Shown piece after piece: positions 34,124-41,280 of a stretch of DNA of 64,000 nt. The translations under genes and the position numbers were made by a program. Each line of letters begins with the position of its first letter. Within the stretch, counting starts at the first letter, position 1. The DNA comes from Clostridia bacterium (lineage in GTDB: Bacteria; Bacillota; Clostridia; Oscillospirales; Acutalibacteraceae): assembly GCA_017625435.1 (NCBI GenBank), contig JAGAKX010000051.1, positions 1 through 64,000 of the forward strand, written 5' to 3'. The notes beneath the pieces were generated by a model. It was not told where the DNA came from and did not search any database. It saw only the letters and a list, made by a program, of their open reading frames with translations.

Positions 34124-34173
34124 AAAAAAGAGAAGTAATATGCCTCCCTTTATATGGGAAGAATATTACTTCT
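34124..34173 (-). terminator. Terminator of the spore protein gene
   Basis: A long stem (AGAAGTAATAT at 34131-34141 with ATATTACTTCT at 34163-34173, continued by CCC/GGG inside) is followed on the minus strand by six T. A second small hairpin (TCCGC/GCGGA) lies at 34176-34188. Confidence 0.85.
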
Positions 34174-34210
34174 TATCCGCAAAGCGGAAAATATCAGGAC
34201 TTAAAGGAGG

Positions 34211-34405
34211 TTAGTTCATACCCTTTTCATAAGCCTCAATCATCTTCTTGACCATCTGACCGCCGACAGAACCTGCCTGACGGGAAGTGAGGTCACCGTT
34301 GTAGCCCTGCTTAAGGTTTACACCTACTTCAGAAGCGGCTTCCATCTTAAACTTGTTGAGAGCCTCTCTTGCTTCGGGTACAAGACTTGAATTACTACCC
34401 TTCAT
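34211..34405 (-). CDS. Alpha/beta-type small acid-soluble spore protein
   Basis: A 64-residue SASP that coats and protects spore DNA. It has the germination protease site region (KMEAASEVGV) and the conserved C-terminal DNA-binding block (LTSRQAGSVGGQMVKKMIE). It lacks a clear sigma-A promoter, as expected for a gene read by sigma-G in the forespore; I could not place the sigma-G boxes with confidence. This gene is the best single proof that the organism forms spores. Confidence 0.95.
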   Translation of the reverse strand: MKGSNSSLVPEAREALNKFKMEAASEVGVNLKQGYNGDLTSRQAGSVGGQMVKKMIEAYEKGMN

Positions 34406-34575
34406 CTCATTTCACTCCTTTTGCAAAAAGTTTTGTTGCATTTGCATTACTATTATGCACGGAAACCGCCGGATTATCAGCTGGCAATTTACGGAAACTT
34501 TTTGTTTCTGAAACTGTTTTCCGTGCTGATAGTATTGTTTACGGCAGTGAAAATAATATTATTGGGAATATATAG

Positions 34576-34606
34576 AAAAAGAGATGCAAAACAGAAATTT
34601 TGCATC
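34576..34606 (-). terminator. Terminator of the GH99-like gene
   Basis: GATGCAAAA (34583-34591) pairs with TTTTGCATC (34598-34606); on the minus strand it is followed by CTCTTTTT. Confidence 0.8.
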
Positions 34607-34615
34607 CCCTGAGTT

Positions 34616-36586
34616 TTATTTAAATATGAACACGAAATAACTTCTTATTGATGCGAAGAATTTTTCCGTACGAGTCAGAAGCTTGTTGAAGAAGGTGCCG
34701 AGCTTTTCGCAGATACTTTTGTTTTGAGGTGCTTCGGTGATTTCATTTGTTGCGGAAGAGTCAAAGGTGAATGCAAATCTTCCGCCGGGTGCACAGTCCC
34801 CGTCGGTGTAGAGATTCATAACATCCGAGTCATCCGTGTTGTCGGTCCACTTGAAATTGAATTTTACGATTTCCTCCGTAAGTCCGAGAGTATCACGGGG
34901 AATACTCAGCTGAAGAATATTGCCGTTTACGGTGTAGCTTATTTCTGCAGTTTCTTCAAAAGCAGATTCTTCGGTGTATTTCCAAAGAGTTGCCGTGGCT
35001 TTCTCGGGTGAATAACCGCTTATTCTGTATTCAAAGCCTGTCCATTCGGGGGAAATGCCGCTGAAATCCGTGTCAATGTAAAGCTGCATCCAGTTTTTCC
35101 CGGTTTCAGCCGTGAGGTCAGCTGCAGTTTCAACCATAAAATATATATTTTCACCGTCAAAAGCGGTTTTTGTTCTTATAATGTCATTTCTGCCCGTATG
35201 GTTTTCATAGGTGTAACCCTTCCAACCCACGGAATCGCGTTCGGTTAAGCCTTTATAATGGCTGTATTCGGGAGAAACGCTGTTCCATTGTGAAATGTCT
35301 CCCGAAATATCAATAGTCTTTTCGGCATCTGCTTTTTCGGGAGTATCCGTGCCCTTGAAACGGCGGACATTCTCAACAAGCTGATAGTAATAGTGATCTT
35401 TAAGTATGCCCTTAGAAGGCTCAATATCTCTTGAATATTCGGGACTGAACTGATCGGGGAATGCATTTTCTACATCGTTCCAGACGTCAAATCTGCCTGC
35501 AATCCACTCGTTAAACCCCGTAACGAATATGAATTCGGGGTCGTTTTCTATGGCATAATCCCATTGTTGCTGGAAGTTAAGTCCGTAGAGAAGAGAATTC
35601 TCAATATTCTTATCTACGGTGATTTCCTTGCCGCCGTAAGTATAGGTGTAGGAAAATTCTCCGTCCGTAAAGCTTCTGCCCTGCACGGTGCCTATCGGGG
35701 AATTCATAGCAGTAAGTCCGTTTTCGTTTGCATTCTGTGCAACGGAAACGCACATCTGTTCAATCTGTCCCGTCAGCTTTTTTCCGAATTTTGTCTGAGG
35801 ATAATCGGAGCACCATCCCCATGTGCCGCCGGTATATGCAAAATCATCTGCAAAATATGTAGATTCATTATCACGGAAGGTAAAAAACTCAAAAATTTCC
35901 TTGTCCTTTGCTTCCTTACAGTCGAGGGCACGGATGTCAGCCATAATAAGGGGTTTTCCTTCCCATATAAACCATAAATCCTTATATAAGCCTTTACTGT
36001 AAAAGCTGTCATATAAGTCGACAAGCTGAGTGCGGCATTCCTCGCTGCCGCCGAAGTTGAGAATGAACATAACGTCAGGGGTGTTTACACCGTCTTCTCT
36101 TGCCTTGCTCCAGATTTCGAGGAGCTTCATATATCCGTCGGGAAACAGGAGTGTTGAATTTGTTGTGTCAAAAATTACCGTATCAATGTCTGCATCTGCC
36201 AGAAGCTCAGCGTGTTTTCTTAATATGTATTCATCGGTATTGGTATAGAAGCCGTATATAGGCTCATCCCAGAAATAGGGCCTGCCGCTGTAGGTGTCCT
36301 TCCATTCGGGATGCTCCCAGTCATTTACCGCTTCAGGGAATTTATCAAGAACGCTGCCTGTCGTGATGGGCTCGTGTTCGTTTATCCACGGGTAGTGCCA
36401 TGTCCAGTAAAACATTCCCACAAATCTGTCTTCACGTCTTGTGACCGTTTGGGAGCAATCGGAAAGAGTTCTTCCGAGACCGTCAACTGCAGCCCAGGTT
36501 GATGGCTTGACAGAAGCTGCGGCACTTAAAGAAAATGTGCCGGTCAATATGATTGTTGCCATAATTATTGCGATTATTTTTTTCAT
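34616..36586 (-). CDS. Secreted GH99-like protein with CBM9/DOMON-like domain
   Basis: A 656-residue protein with a Sec signal peptide (about 1-25). Residues 40-420 resemble the GH71/GH99-like TIM barrels (WbsX-type): the start VGMFYWTWHYPWINEHEP, the helix-strand segment with KHAELLADADIDTVIFDTTN, and the TGFNEWIAGR strand near 375, whose Glu is a candidate catalytic residue. A linker is followed by a beta-sandwich (about 440-620) with the ITKT-like FDGENIYFMVETAADLT pattern of CBM9/DOMON carbohydrate-binding domains. The C-terminus is an amphipathic tail ending FASIRSYFVFIFK. It probably acts on alpha-mannan- or alpha-glucan-like substrates outside the cell; the substrate is inference. It starts 16 bp after the ANTAR regulator gene. 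Confidence 0.78.
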   Translation of the reverse strand: MKKIIAIIMATIILTGTFSLSAAASVKPSTWAAVDGLGRTLSDCSQTVTRREDRFVGMFYWTWHYPWINEHEPITTGSVLDKFPEAVNDWEHPEWKDTYSGRPYFWDEPIYGFYTNTDEYILRKHAELLADADIDTVIFDTTNSTLLFPDGYMKLLEIWSKAREDGVNTPDVMFILNFGGSEECRTQLVDLYDSFYSKGLYKDLWFIWEGKPLIMADIRALDCKEAKDKEIFEFFTFRDNESTYFADDFAYTGGTWGWCSDYPQTKFGKKLTGQIEQMCVSVAQNANENGLTAMNSPIGTVQGRSFTDGEFSYTYTYGGKEITVDKNIENSLLYGLNFQQQWDYAIENDPEFIFVTGFNEWIAGRFDVWNDVENAFPDQFSPEYSRDIEPSKGILKDHYYYQLVENVRRFKGTDTPEKADAEKTIDISGDISQWNSVSPEYSHYKGLTERDSVGWKGYTYENHTGRNDIIRTKTAFDGENIYFMVETAADLTAETGKNWMQLYIDTDFSGISPEWTGFEYRISGYSPEKATATLWKYTEESAFEETAEISYTVNGNILQLSIPRDTLGLTEEIVKFNFKWTDNTDDSDVMNLYTDGDCAPGGRFAFTFDSSATNEITEAPQNKSICEKLGTFFNKLLTRTEKFFASIRSYFVFIFK

Positions 36587-36602
36587 TTTTCGGTATCCTT
36601 TA

Positions 36603-37178
36603 TTATCCGTAGGAATTTATTATGCTGAGGGCTATTTCGTTTTTTGTTTTTCGCATTTCCATAGCACGGTGCTCTATGTACTTGTGTGCCTGCTCCTCGG
36701 ACATTCCGAAGGAGCTTATGAGAATGAGCTTTGCACGGCTGAGAAGCTTCAGGGCTTCTGCGCGGGACAGCTCTTTTTCCTTCGTTTTATCAAGATTCAG
36801 AAGCTTTCTTGCCGTTGACATAAGAACAGAAAAGGCTTCCGAAAGAGTGGCTGAATCCGTGCCCTCGGGGAGAGTGAGAATACCGTGGGGAGAGGCTTTT
36901 TCCGTTATCTGTCCGAAAAGCTCCTTCTTTGCAAAAAGAAGTACGGCATAGAATTTTTTATCGGCACACTCCGTTGCAAAATCAAGACCGAGACCGTCGG
37001 AAAGGGGAGTGTTTATAATAATTGCGGATATGTTTTTTGTCATAAGAAGCTTCTGTGCTTCGGCAATACTCGGGGCAGTAAAGATATTATCCGTACCAAA
37101 GCCCGAAAGATATGGCTTAGTGAGGGTGAAGAAATTTTTATAGCTGCTGACTATAAGCGTGTTGAATTCCTTTTCCAT
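36603..37178 (-). CDS. ANTAR-domain antiterminator with degenerate receiver
   Basis: A 191-residue regulator. The N-terminal half (about 1-120) has the length and pattern of a response-regulator receiver but lacks its key residues: the acidic pair is replaced (LIVSSY) and the phospho-acceptor Asp is Asn (IIINTPLSDGLG). The C-terminal 55 residues are an ANTAR domain (AKLILISSFGMSEEQAHKYI, then H-R-A-M-E-M-R-K-T-K), which binds paired hairpins in nascent mRNA and prevents termination. The start is uncertain: ATG 37178 lies 15 bp from GGGAGG, and the GTG at 37193 overlaps it. The next gene is the GH99-like protein, so the two probably share a transcript. Confidence 0.88.
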   Translation of the reverse strand: MEKEFNTLIVSSYKNFFTLTKPYLSGFGTDNIFTAPSIAEAQKLLMTKNISAIIINTPLSDGLGLDFATECADKKFYAVLLFAKKELFGQITEKASPHGILTLPEGTDSATLSEAFSVLMSTARKLLNLDKTKEKELSRAEALKLLSRAKLILISSFGMSEEQAHKYIEHRAMEMRKTKNEIALSIINSYG

Positions 37179-37213
37179 TTCCGCAAAAAACACCTCCCTT
37201 TTCGTTTTAATTC

Positions 37214-37242
37214 TTTACAAAAAACAGATTTTACTATATTAT
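37214..37242 (+). promoter_or_regulatory. Probable promoter of the phosphoesterase-lyase pair
   Basis: TTTACA (37214-37219), 17-bp spacer, TATTAT (37237-37242), 50 bp before the start codon at 37293. It overlaps a divergent minus-strand candidate. Confidence 0.5.
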
Positions 37243-37260
37243 ATACTAAACTTCACGCAA
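37233..37260 (-). promoter_or_regulatory. Probable promoter of the ANTAR-GH99 transcript
   Basis: Minus strand: TTGCGT (37260-37255), 16-bp spacer, TATAGT (37238-37233). The -10 boxes of the two divergent promoters overlap in the A/T-rich core, so they may compete for polymerase. Confidence 0.4.
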
Positions 37261-37292
37261 ATTCCACTATAATTTTAAGAAGGTGAAAAAGT

Positions 37293-38732
37293 ATGAGTGA
37301 CAGACTTTCAATGTATATTCTTACTGATACCCATTACCTTTCAAAAAAAATGTGGGTAGAGGGTGCACCCGTAAACAGCCGTGAAATGGGTGATCAGATT
37401 GCAATTAAAAGTACCCCCGAAATTTTAAGGTCATTTTTTAAGAAAATTCTTGCGGACAAGGAAGCAGAATATGTTCTTATTACGGGCGACCTTATCAATA
37501 ACGGTGACAGAATAAGCCACGAGGATTTTATTGAAGAACTCAAAGTGCTGACCGATGCAGGTAAAAAGGTTCTCGTGACCGCTGCTACTCACGATTATGC
37601 AGGGCTCGGGGATGATGAAAATATTTTCCATCCCGTTTATTACCGCGAAAACGGCTGCGAGCCTGCCGAAAGAGTGTATAAGACAGAATTACCTTCTCTC
37701 TATTATGATTTCGGACACTGCTATGCAGACAGCATTGATAGTGAAAGCGGTTCGTACTCCGTGCCTCTCGGAAACGGTGTACGTCTTATTGCAATTTATG
37801 ACAACGGAAACGGCAGAAGCCATTGCGGGCTTTTTGACGAAGGCTTCAACTGGCTTGAAGCAGAGATTAAGAAAGCAAACGAAAGGAGAGAATGGGTTGT
37901 CCTTGCGGTACATCATCCCGTTATTCCTCCCTGGCCCGTATATAAAGGAATTGCGGAATTCGAGCTTTTCGGCGGTTACGAAAAATTAAGCAAAATAATG
38001 TGTGAAAACGGTGTAAGGGTTATCTTTACGGGTCATACCCACGTGCAGGGGATAAAAAAATATGAAGACAGCGAGGGCAGATACTTTTACGATATCACAA
38101 CTTCTGCTTTACCTTCTGCCTTTGGCAGAATGAGAAAGGTTGTTTTCGATAAAAAGGAAGGAACCTGTTCTGTTGAAAGCATCGGTATTGAAACCATTGA
38201 CGGTATTGATACAAAGGGTATGTCTGCAAGAGATTACATATATTCTCTTAACTTCATCGGACTTATTGAAAAGAGTCTTCCTCTGATGGATACGGATTGG
38301 GAGAGCTTCTGCTATAATACGGACAGAGTGTTTTCTGTGCCGTTTTTAAGAAAGCATCCCTTTATTTCAAAAACAGCCGTAAAGCTTTTTCTTAAAATTC
38401 CTATGAGTATTGTAGGCAGATTCGGAAGAAAAGCCGGCGGGGTTACAAAGGAAGATATAAAATATCTTAAAAATATCAGGGTCTTTGATTCGCTTGTTAA
38501 AATCATATCCTCGGTTTTCGGCGGCAACGGACCGTATCCGCCCCATACTCCCGAATACAGAGCTTTCACCGGCGGGGCAATAAGAGGAATGAAGCTTCTT
38601 AAGGTTTTCGGTATTGATATTGATAAAATTGTCCCCGGAGATGAAACAGCCCTTGAAACTATGAAGCATTTTCTGTATAATGACCGTACAGGCGATGACA
38701 ATTCAATAATTATAGATATGGAGAGAAAATAA
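37293..38732 (+). CDS. Cytoplasmic calcineurin-like metallophosphoesterase
   Basis: A 479-residue protein with the metallophosphatase motifs in order: D-x-H (TDTHYLS), GDLINNGD, ATHDYAG in place of the usual GNHE/D, VLAVHHPVIPPW and FTGHTHVQG. The change of the first two residues of motif III (G-N to A-T) removes the Asn that normally binds the second metal, so activity or metal use may differ. There is no signal peptide. The C-terminal 190 residues (from about 290) have no match I recognise. It is followed 2 bp later by a threonine-aldolase-like gene. Confidence 0.85.
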   Translation: MSDRLSMYILTDTHYLSKKMWVEGAPVNSREMGDQIAIKSTPEILRSFFKKILADKEAEYVLITGDLINNGDRISHEDFIEELKVLTDAGKKVLVTAATHDYAGLGDDENIFHPVYYRENGCEPAERVYKTELPSLYYDFGHCYADSIDSESGSYSVPLGNGVRLIAIYDNGNGRSHCGLFDEGFNWLEAEIKKANERREWVVLAVHHPVIPPWPVYKGIAEFELFGGYEKLSKIMCENGVRVIFTGHTHVQGIKKYEDSEGRYFYDITTSALPSAFGRMRKVVFDKKEGTCSVESIGIETIDGIDTKGMSARDYIYSLNFIGLIEKSLPLMDTDWESFCYNTDRVFSVPFLRKHPFISKTAVKLFLKIPMSIVGRFGRKAGGVTKEDIKYLKNIRVFDSLVKIISSVFGGNGPYPPHTPEYRAFTGGAIRGMKLLKVFGIDIDKIVPGDETALETMKHFLYNDRTGDDNSIIIDMERK

Positions 38733-38734
38733 AA

Positions 38735-39784
38735 ATGATCAGATTTGACTGTGACTATCTTGAGGGAGCACATCCCAGAATCCTTGATGCTCTTGTAAAA
38801 ACAAATTTTGAGCAGACTCCCGGTTATGCCGTTGATCACTACTGTGAAGAGGCTAGAGCTCTTATAAAAAAGGAATGCAAGGCTCCCGCTGCAGACGTGC
38901 ATTTCATCGTGGGCGGAACAGGTACAAACACAACTGTAATTTCAGCCTCTCTTCGTCCCTATCAGGGAGTTGTGTGCCCTGTAACGGGACACATCAATGT
39001 GCACGAAAGCGGTGCTATAGAGGCTACGGGACATAAGGTAATCGGTCTTCCCTCCGATGACGGAAAGATGGATGCGGAAGTTTTTGAAAAATTTGTCAGC
39101 GGCTATTGGGCAGACGGCACCTATGAGCACATGGTACAGCCCGGTATGCTTTATATTTCTCAGCCCACGGAAAACGGTACTCTTTATACTGCAGGGGAGC
39201 TTAAACGGCTTCGTGAAATCTGCGATAAGTATTCGATGCTTTTATATGTTGACGGTGCAAGAATGGGCTACGGACTTATGGCAGAGGGTAACGATGTTAC
39301 TCTTCCTCTTCTTGCTGAGTTCTGTGATATATTCTATATCGGCGGAACAAAGGTGGGCGCACTTTTCGGTGAGGCTCTCGTTATTGTAAACGATGCACTT
39401 AAAAAGGATTTCCGCTATATGCAGAAAAGACATTGCGGAATGTTCGCAAAGGGCAGACTTTTAGGTCTTCAGTTCCTCGAAATGTTTAAGGACGGGCTTT
39501 ATTACGAGATGGGAAAAAACGGAATTGATACCGCTTACAGAGTACGCGATGCCTTCAGAAAAGCCGGCTTTCCCTTCCTTTATGAGTCAAACACAAATCA
39601 GCAGTTCCCCGTGCTTCCCGATACCGTGCTTGATATTCTTTCGGAAAAGTTTTCCTGGGACTATTGGTGCAGAGTGGATGATGAGCACTCCTGCGTAAGA
39701 TTCTGTACCTCCTGGGCTACAACAGAGGAATACGTAAAGGCTCTCGAAGCAGAGCTTGAGAATTTTACCTGCAGAACAGAATAA
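38735..39784 (+). CDS. Low-specificity threonine aldolase / beta-eliminating lyase-like
   Basis: A 349-residue PLP enzyme of fold type I. The PLP lysine lies in YIGGTKVGALFGEA (about 207), the phosphate-binding glycines in VGGTGTNTT and the PLP-ring Asp in LYVDGARMGYGL. The pattern is that of the threonine aldolase (LtaE, Beta_elim_lyase) family, which splits threonine or allo-threonine to glycine and acetaldehyde. It is coupled to the phosphoesterase gene (2 bp) and ended by a very strong terminator. Confidence 0.9.
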   Translation: MIRFDCDYLEGAHPRILDALVKTNFEQTPGYAVDHYCEEARALIKKECKAPAADVHFIVGGTGTNTTVISASLRPYQGVVCPVTGHINVHESGAIEATGHKVIGLPSDDGKMDAEVFEKFVSGYWADGTYEHMVQPGMLYISQPTENGTLYTAGELKRLREICDKYSMLLYVDGARMGYGLMAEGNDVTLPLLAEFCDIFYIGGTKVGALFGEALVIVNDALKKDFRYMQKRHCGMFAKGRLLGLQFLEMFKDGLYYEMGKNGIDTAYRVRDAFRKAGFPFLYESNTNQQFPVLPDTVLDILSEKFSWDYWCRVDDEHSCVRFCTSWATTEEYVKALEAELENFTCRTE

Positions 39785-39788
39785 AATG

Positions 39789-39823
39789 TTTAGGCGACGG
39801 GAGTTGAACCCGTAATGTGTTCG
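39789..39823 (-). pseudogene. tRNA 3'-end relic (T-arm plus acceptor strand)
   Basis: On the minus strand a 5-bp stem ACGGG/CCCGT closes a 7-nt loop TTCAACT, an exact match to the tRNA T-arm consensus GGTTCRANYCC, followed by CGCCTAAA in the place of the acceptor 3' strand. No matching acceptor 5' strand, D-arm or anticodon arm lies upstream, and no CCA is encoded. It may be a decayed tRNA gene or one end of an old integration site. Confidence 0.45.
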
Positions 39824-39840
39824 GCTCCCCGTCAGTCTGA

Positions 39841-39880
39841 GTACAAAGCTGCGTTGAAATGCAGCTTTGTACTTTTTTTT
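39841..39880 (+). terminator. Strong terminator of the phosphoesterase-lyase pair
   Basis: A perfect 12-bp stem (GTACAAAGCTGC with GCAGCTTTGTAC) and an 8-nt loop are followed by eight T. Confidence 0.95.
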
Positions 39881-39923
39881 GCGGATAATGTTCCCCGGTT
39901 GATATTTTTTTCGGTTTTTAAAC

Positions 39924-39955
39924 AAAAAAAAGATGCACCCCTGAAGGCACATCTT
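39924..39955 (-). terminator. Terminator facing the zinc-ribbon gene
   Basis: AAGATGCACC (39930-39939) pairs with GGCACATCTT (39946-39955, two wobbles); on the minus strand it is followed by seven T. It lies 133 bp after the zinc-ribbon gene's stop. Confidence 0.75.
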
Positions 39956-40088
39956 TCCGATTGTTGATAAACTATTGCTTATGCACAGTAAAAAAATACA
40001 GCTGATAACTCCGAAACACAGCGGTACCCACCGTCATTTATTCAGTTGTGCGGGCCGTTTGTCATCAATCACCGGTGCTGCGCGGACT

Positions 40089-40361
40089 TTAAGCTCTGGA
40101 CTTTGCAAAGCATTCGCTGCAAAGAACAGCTCTGTCATCACGGGGCTTGAAGGGAACCTTTGCCTCGCCGCCACACTGGCTGCAAGTAGTTACAAAGAAT
40201 TCTCTTTCGCCTTTAGCAGCCTGCTTGCGTGCAACACGGCAATCCTTGCAGCGCTGGGGTTCGTTTACGAAACCTTTTTCTGCGAAGAATTCCTGTTCGC
40301 CTGCGGTGAATACAAATTCATTACCGCATTCTTTGCATGTGAGAGTCTTGTCTTCGTACAT
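40089..40361 (-). CDS. Zinc-ribbon domain protein (zf-trcl type)
   Basis: A 90-residue protein with two zinc-binding modules: CKECGNEFVFTAGEQEFFAEK with its second C-x2-C pair in QRCKDCR (about 9-45), and a second C-x2-C pair set, CSQCGGEAKVPF and CSECF (about 60-85). This is the small zinc-ribbon family common in Clostridia, often with unknown function; binding of nucleic acid is plausible but not shown. It lies downstream of the SigH-like gene, in the same direction, 70 bp away. Confidence 0.85.
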   Translation of the reverse strand: MYEDKTLTCKECGNEFVFTAGEQEFFAEKGFVNEPQRCKDCRVARKQAAKGEREFFVTTCSQCGGEAKVPFKPRDDRAVLCSECFAKSRA

Positions 40362-40431
40362 TTCGCTACCTCGCTATAAATTTTTTTACCGTGACAGAAA
40401 AAGTCAGGTATATATCACACAGCAAAAGCTG

Positions 40432-41043
40432 TTATGACCTGTTGTCTGTGAGGAATTCCTTTAATTTCCCCCTGATGCGCTGAATTGCGTTGTCTACGGA
40501 TTTTACGGGAATATCCAGCTTTTCCGATATATCCTTATAAGACATATCCTGCAGGAAAAGACGTATAACCGAAAGCTCAAGTGCGGACAGCTCTTTTGTG
40601 AGAAAAGAGTTCAGCACTTCCTCCGTTTCGTTGAAGATAAATAAATCCTCAACTGATTCCGTTGCGGGAATTGCCGTATCATCAATTGAAAGAAGACTGC
40701 CGAAGGGCAGATTCTTTTTAGAATTGGCGGATTTTATTGCTGCCTTTATCTGATTTGAAATACATACGGATGCATAAGTCCTGAATACCGTATTCCTGTC
40801 GGGACGGTATGAGTATACCGCCGAAAGAAGTCCCAGAAGCCCCTCTTGGTAAAGATCGTCCTTATCAAGAAGTCCGAGTGTACAGTAATGCTGATATTTG
40901 CCGTAGAATACAGAAGCTGTTTTTTCTGCCTGAGCCTTGAACTTGTCCAGAACAAAGGTTTCCGCAGGAGAATTACCTGATTGTGCAAGAAAAACCAGCT
41001 CTTCATCCGTCATAGAGGAAAAACCGTCTGAATGTGAGAACAT
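40432..41043 (-). CDS. SigH-like RNA polymerase sigma factor
   Basis: A 203-residue sigma-70 family protein with regions 2 and 4 only. Region 2 has LYQEGLLGLLSAVYSYRPDR and FRTYASVCISNQIKAAIK; region 4 has LSALELSVIRLFLQDMSYKD and PVKSVDNAIQRIRGKLKEF. The last block strongly resembles Bacillus SigH (Spo0H), which directs early sporulation and post-exponential genes. Its own gene has a near-consensus sigma-A promoter (41074-41102). AAAAGGAG lies 5 bp before the ATG. SigH is the most likely identity; a related minor sigma factor remains possible. Confidence 0.85.
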   Translation of the reverse strand: MFSHSDGFSSMTDEELVFLAQSGNSPAETFVLDKFKAQAEKTASVFYGKYQHYCTLGLLDKDDLYQEGLLGLLSAVYSYRPDRNTVFRTYASVCISNQIKAAIKSANSKKNLPFGSLLSIDDTAIPATESVEDLFIFNETEEVLNSFLTKELSALELSVIRLFLQDMSYKDISEKLDIPVKSVDNAIQRIRGKLKEFLTDNRS

Positions 41044-41073
41044 ACAGTCTCCTTTTCATATATATACGACTTC

Positions 41074-41102
41074 ACTATACTTTACTTTTTTTTGTTTGTC
41101 AA
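41074..41102 (-). promoter_or_regulatory. Promoter of the SigH-like gene
   Basis: Minus strand: perfect TTGACA (41102-41097), 17-bp spacer, TATAGT (41079-41074), 31 bp before the start codon. Confidence 0.88.
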
Positions 41103-41228
41103 GTAAAACTGCGTAAATTTTACTTACTTTTTACTATATTTTGCTTAAAAAAACGCAAAATTTTATGAAAAGCGTAATTTTTTTGACAAAAATGTTGCTG
41201 TGATATTAATTATGTGCCGAATGTAAAC

Positions 41229-41263
41229 AAAAAATAAACCTGCAGGAAAAATATCCTGCAGGT
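41229..41263 (-). terminator. Terminator of the second secreted PHP gene
   Basis: A 10-bp stem (ACCTGCAGGA with TCCTGCAGGT) is followed on the minus strand by TTATTTTTT, 17 bp after the stop codon. Confidence 0.9.
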
Positions 41264-41280
41264 AAAGAAATTGAGTTTTA

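Larger units (their letters stand above)
39785..40088. other. Intergenic region with tRNA relic and two terminators
   Basis: This 304-bp stretch between convergent genes holds no protein gene I can support. It contains a tRNA T-arm relic (39789-39823), the terminator of the phosphoesterase-lyase pair (39841-39880) and a minus-strand terminator (39924-39955). From 39960 to 40088 I see nothing recognisable. Confidence 0.6.

Noticed and set aside
39975..40379. Plus-strand open frame of 134 codons over the zinc-ribbon gene
   Set aside because: It is the antisense shadow of a gene with clear zinc-ribbon motifs, and it has no ribosome binding site.
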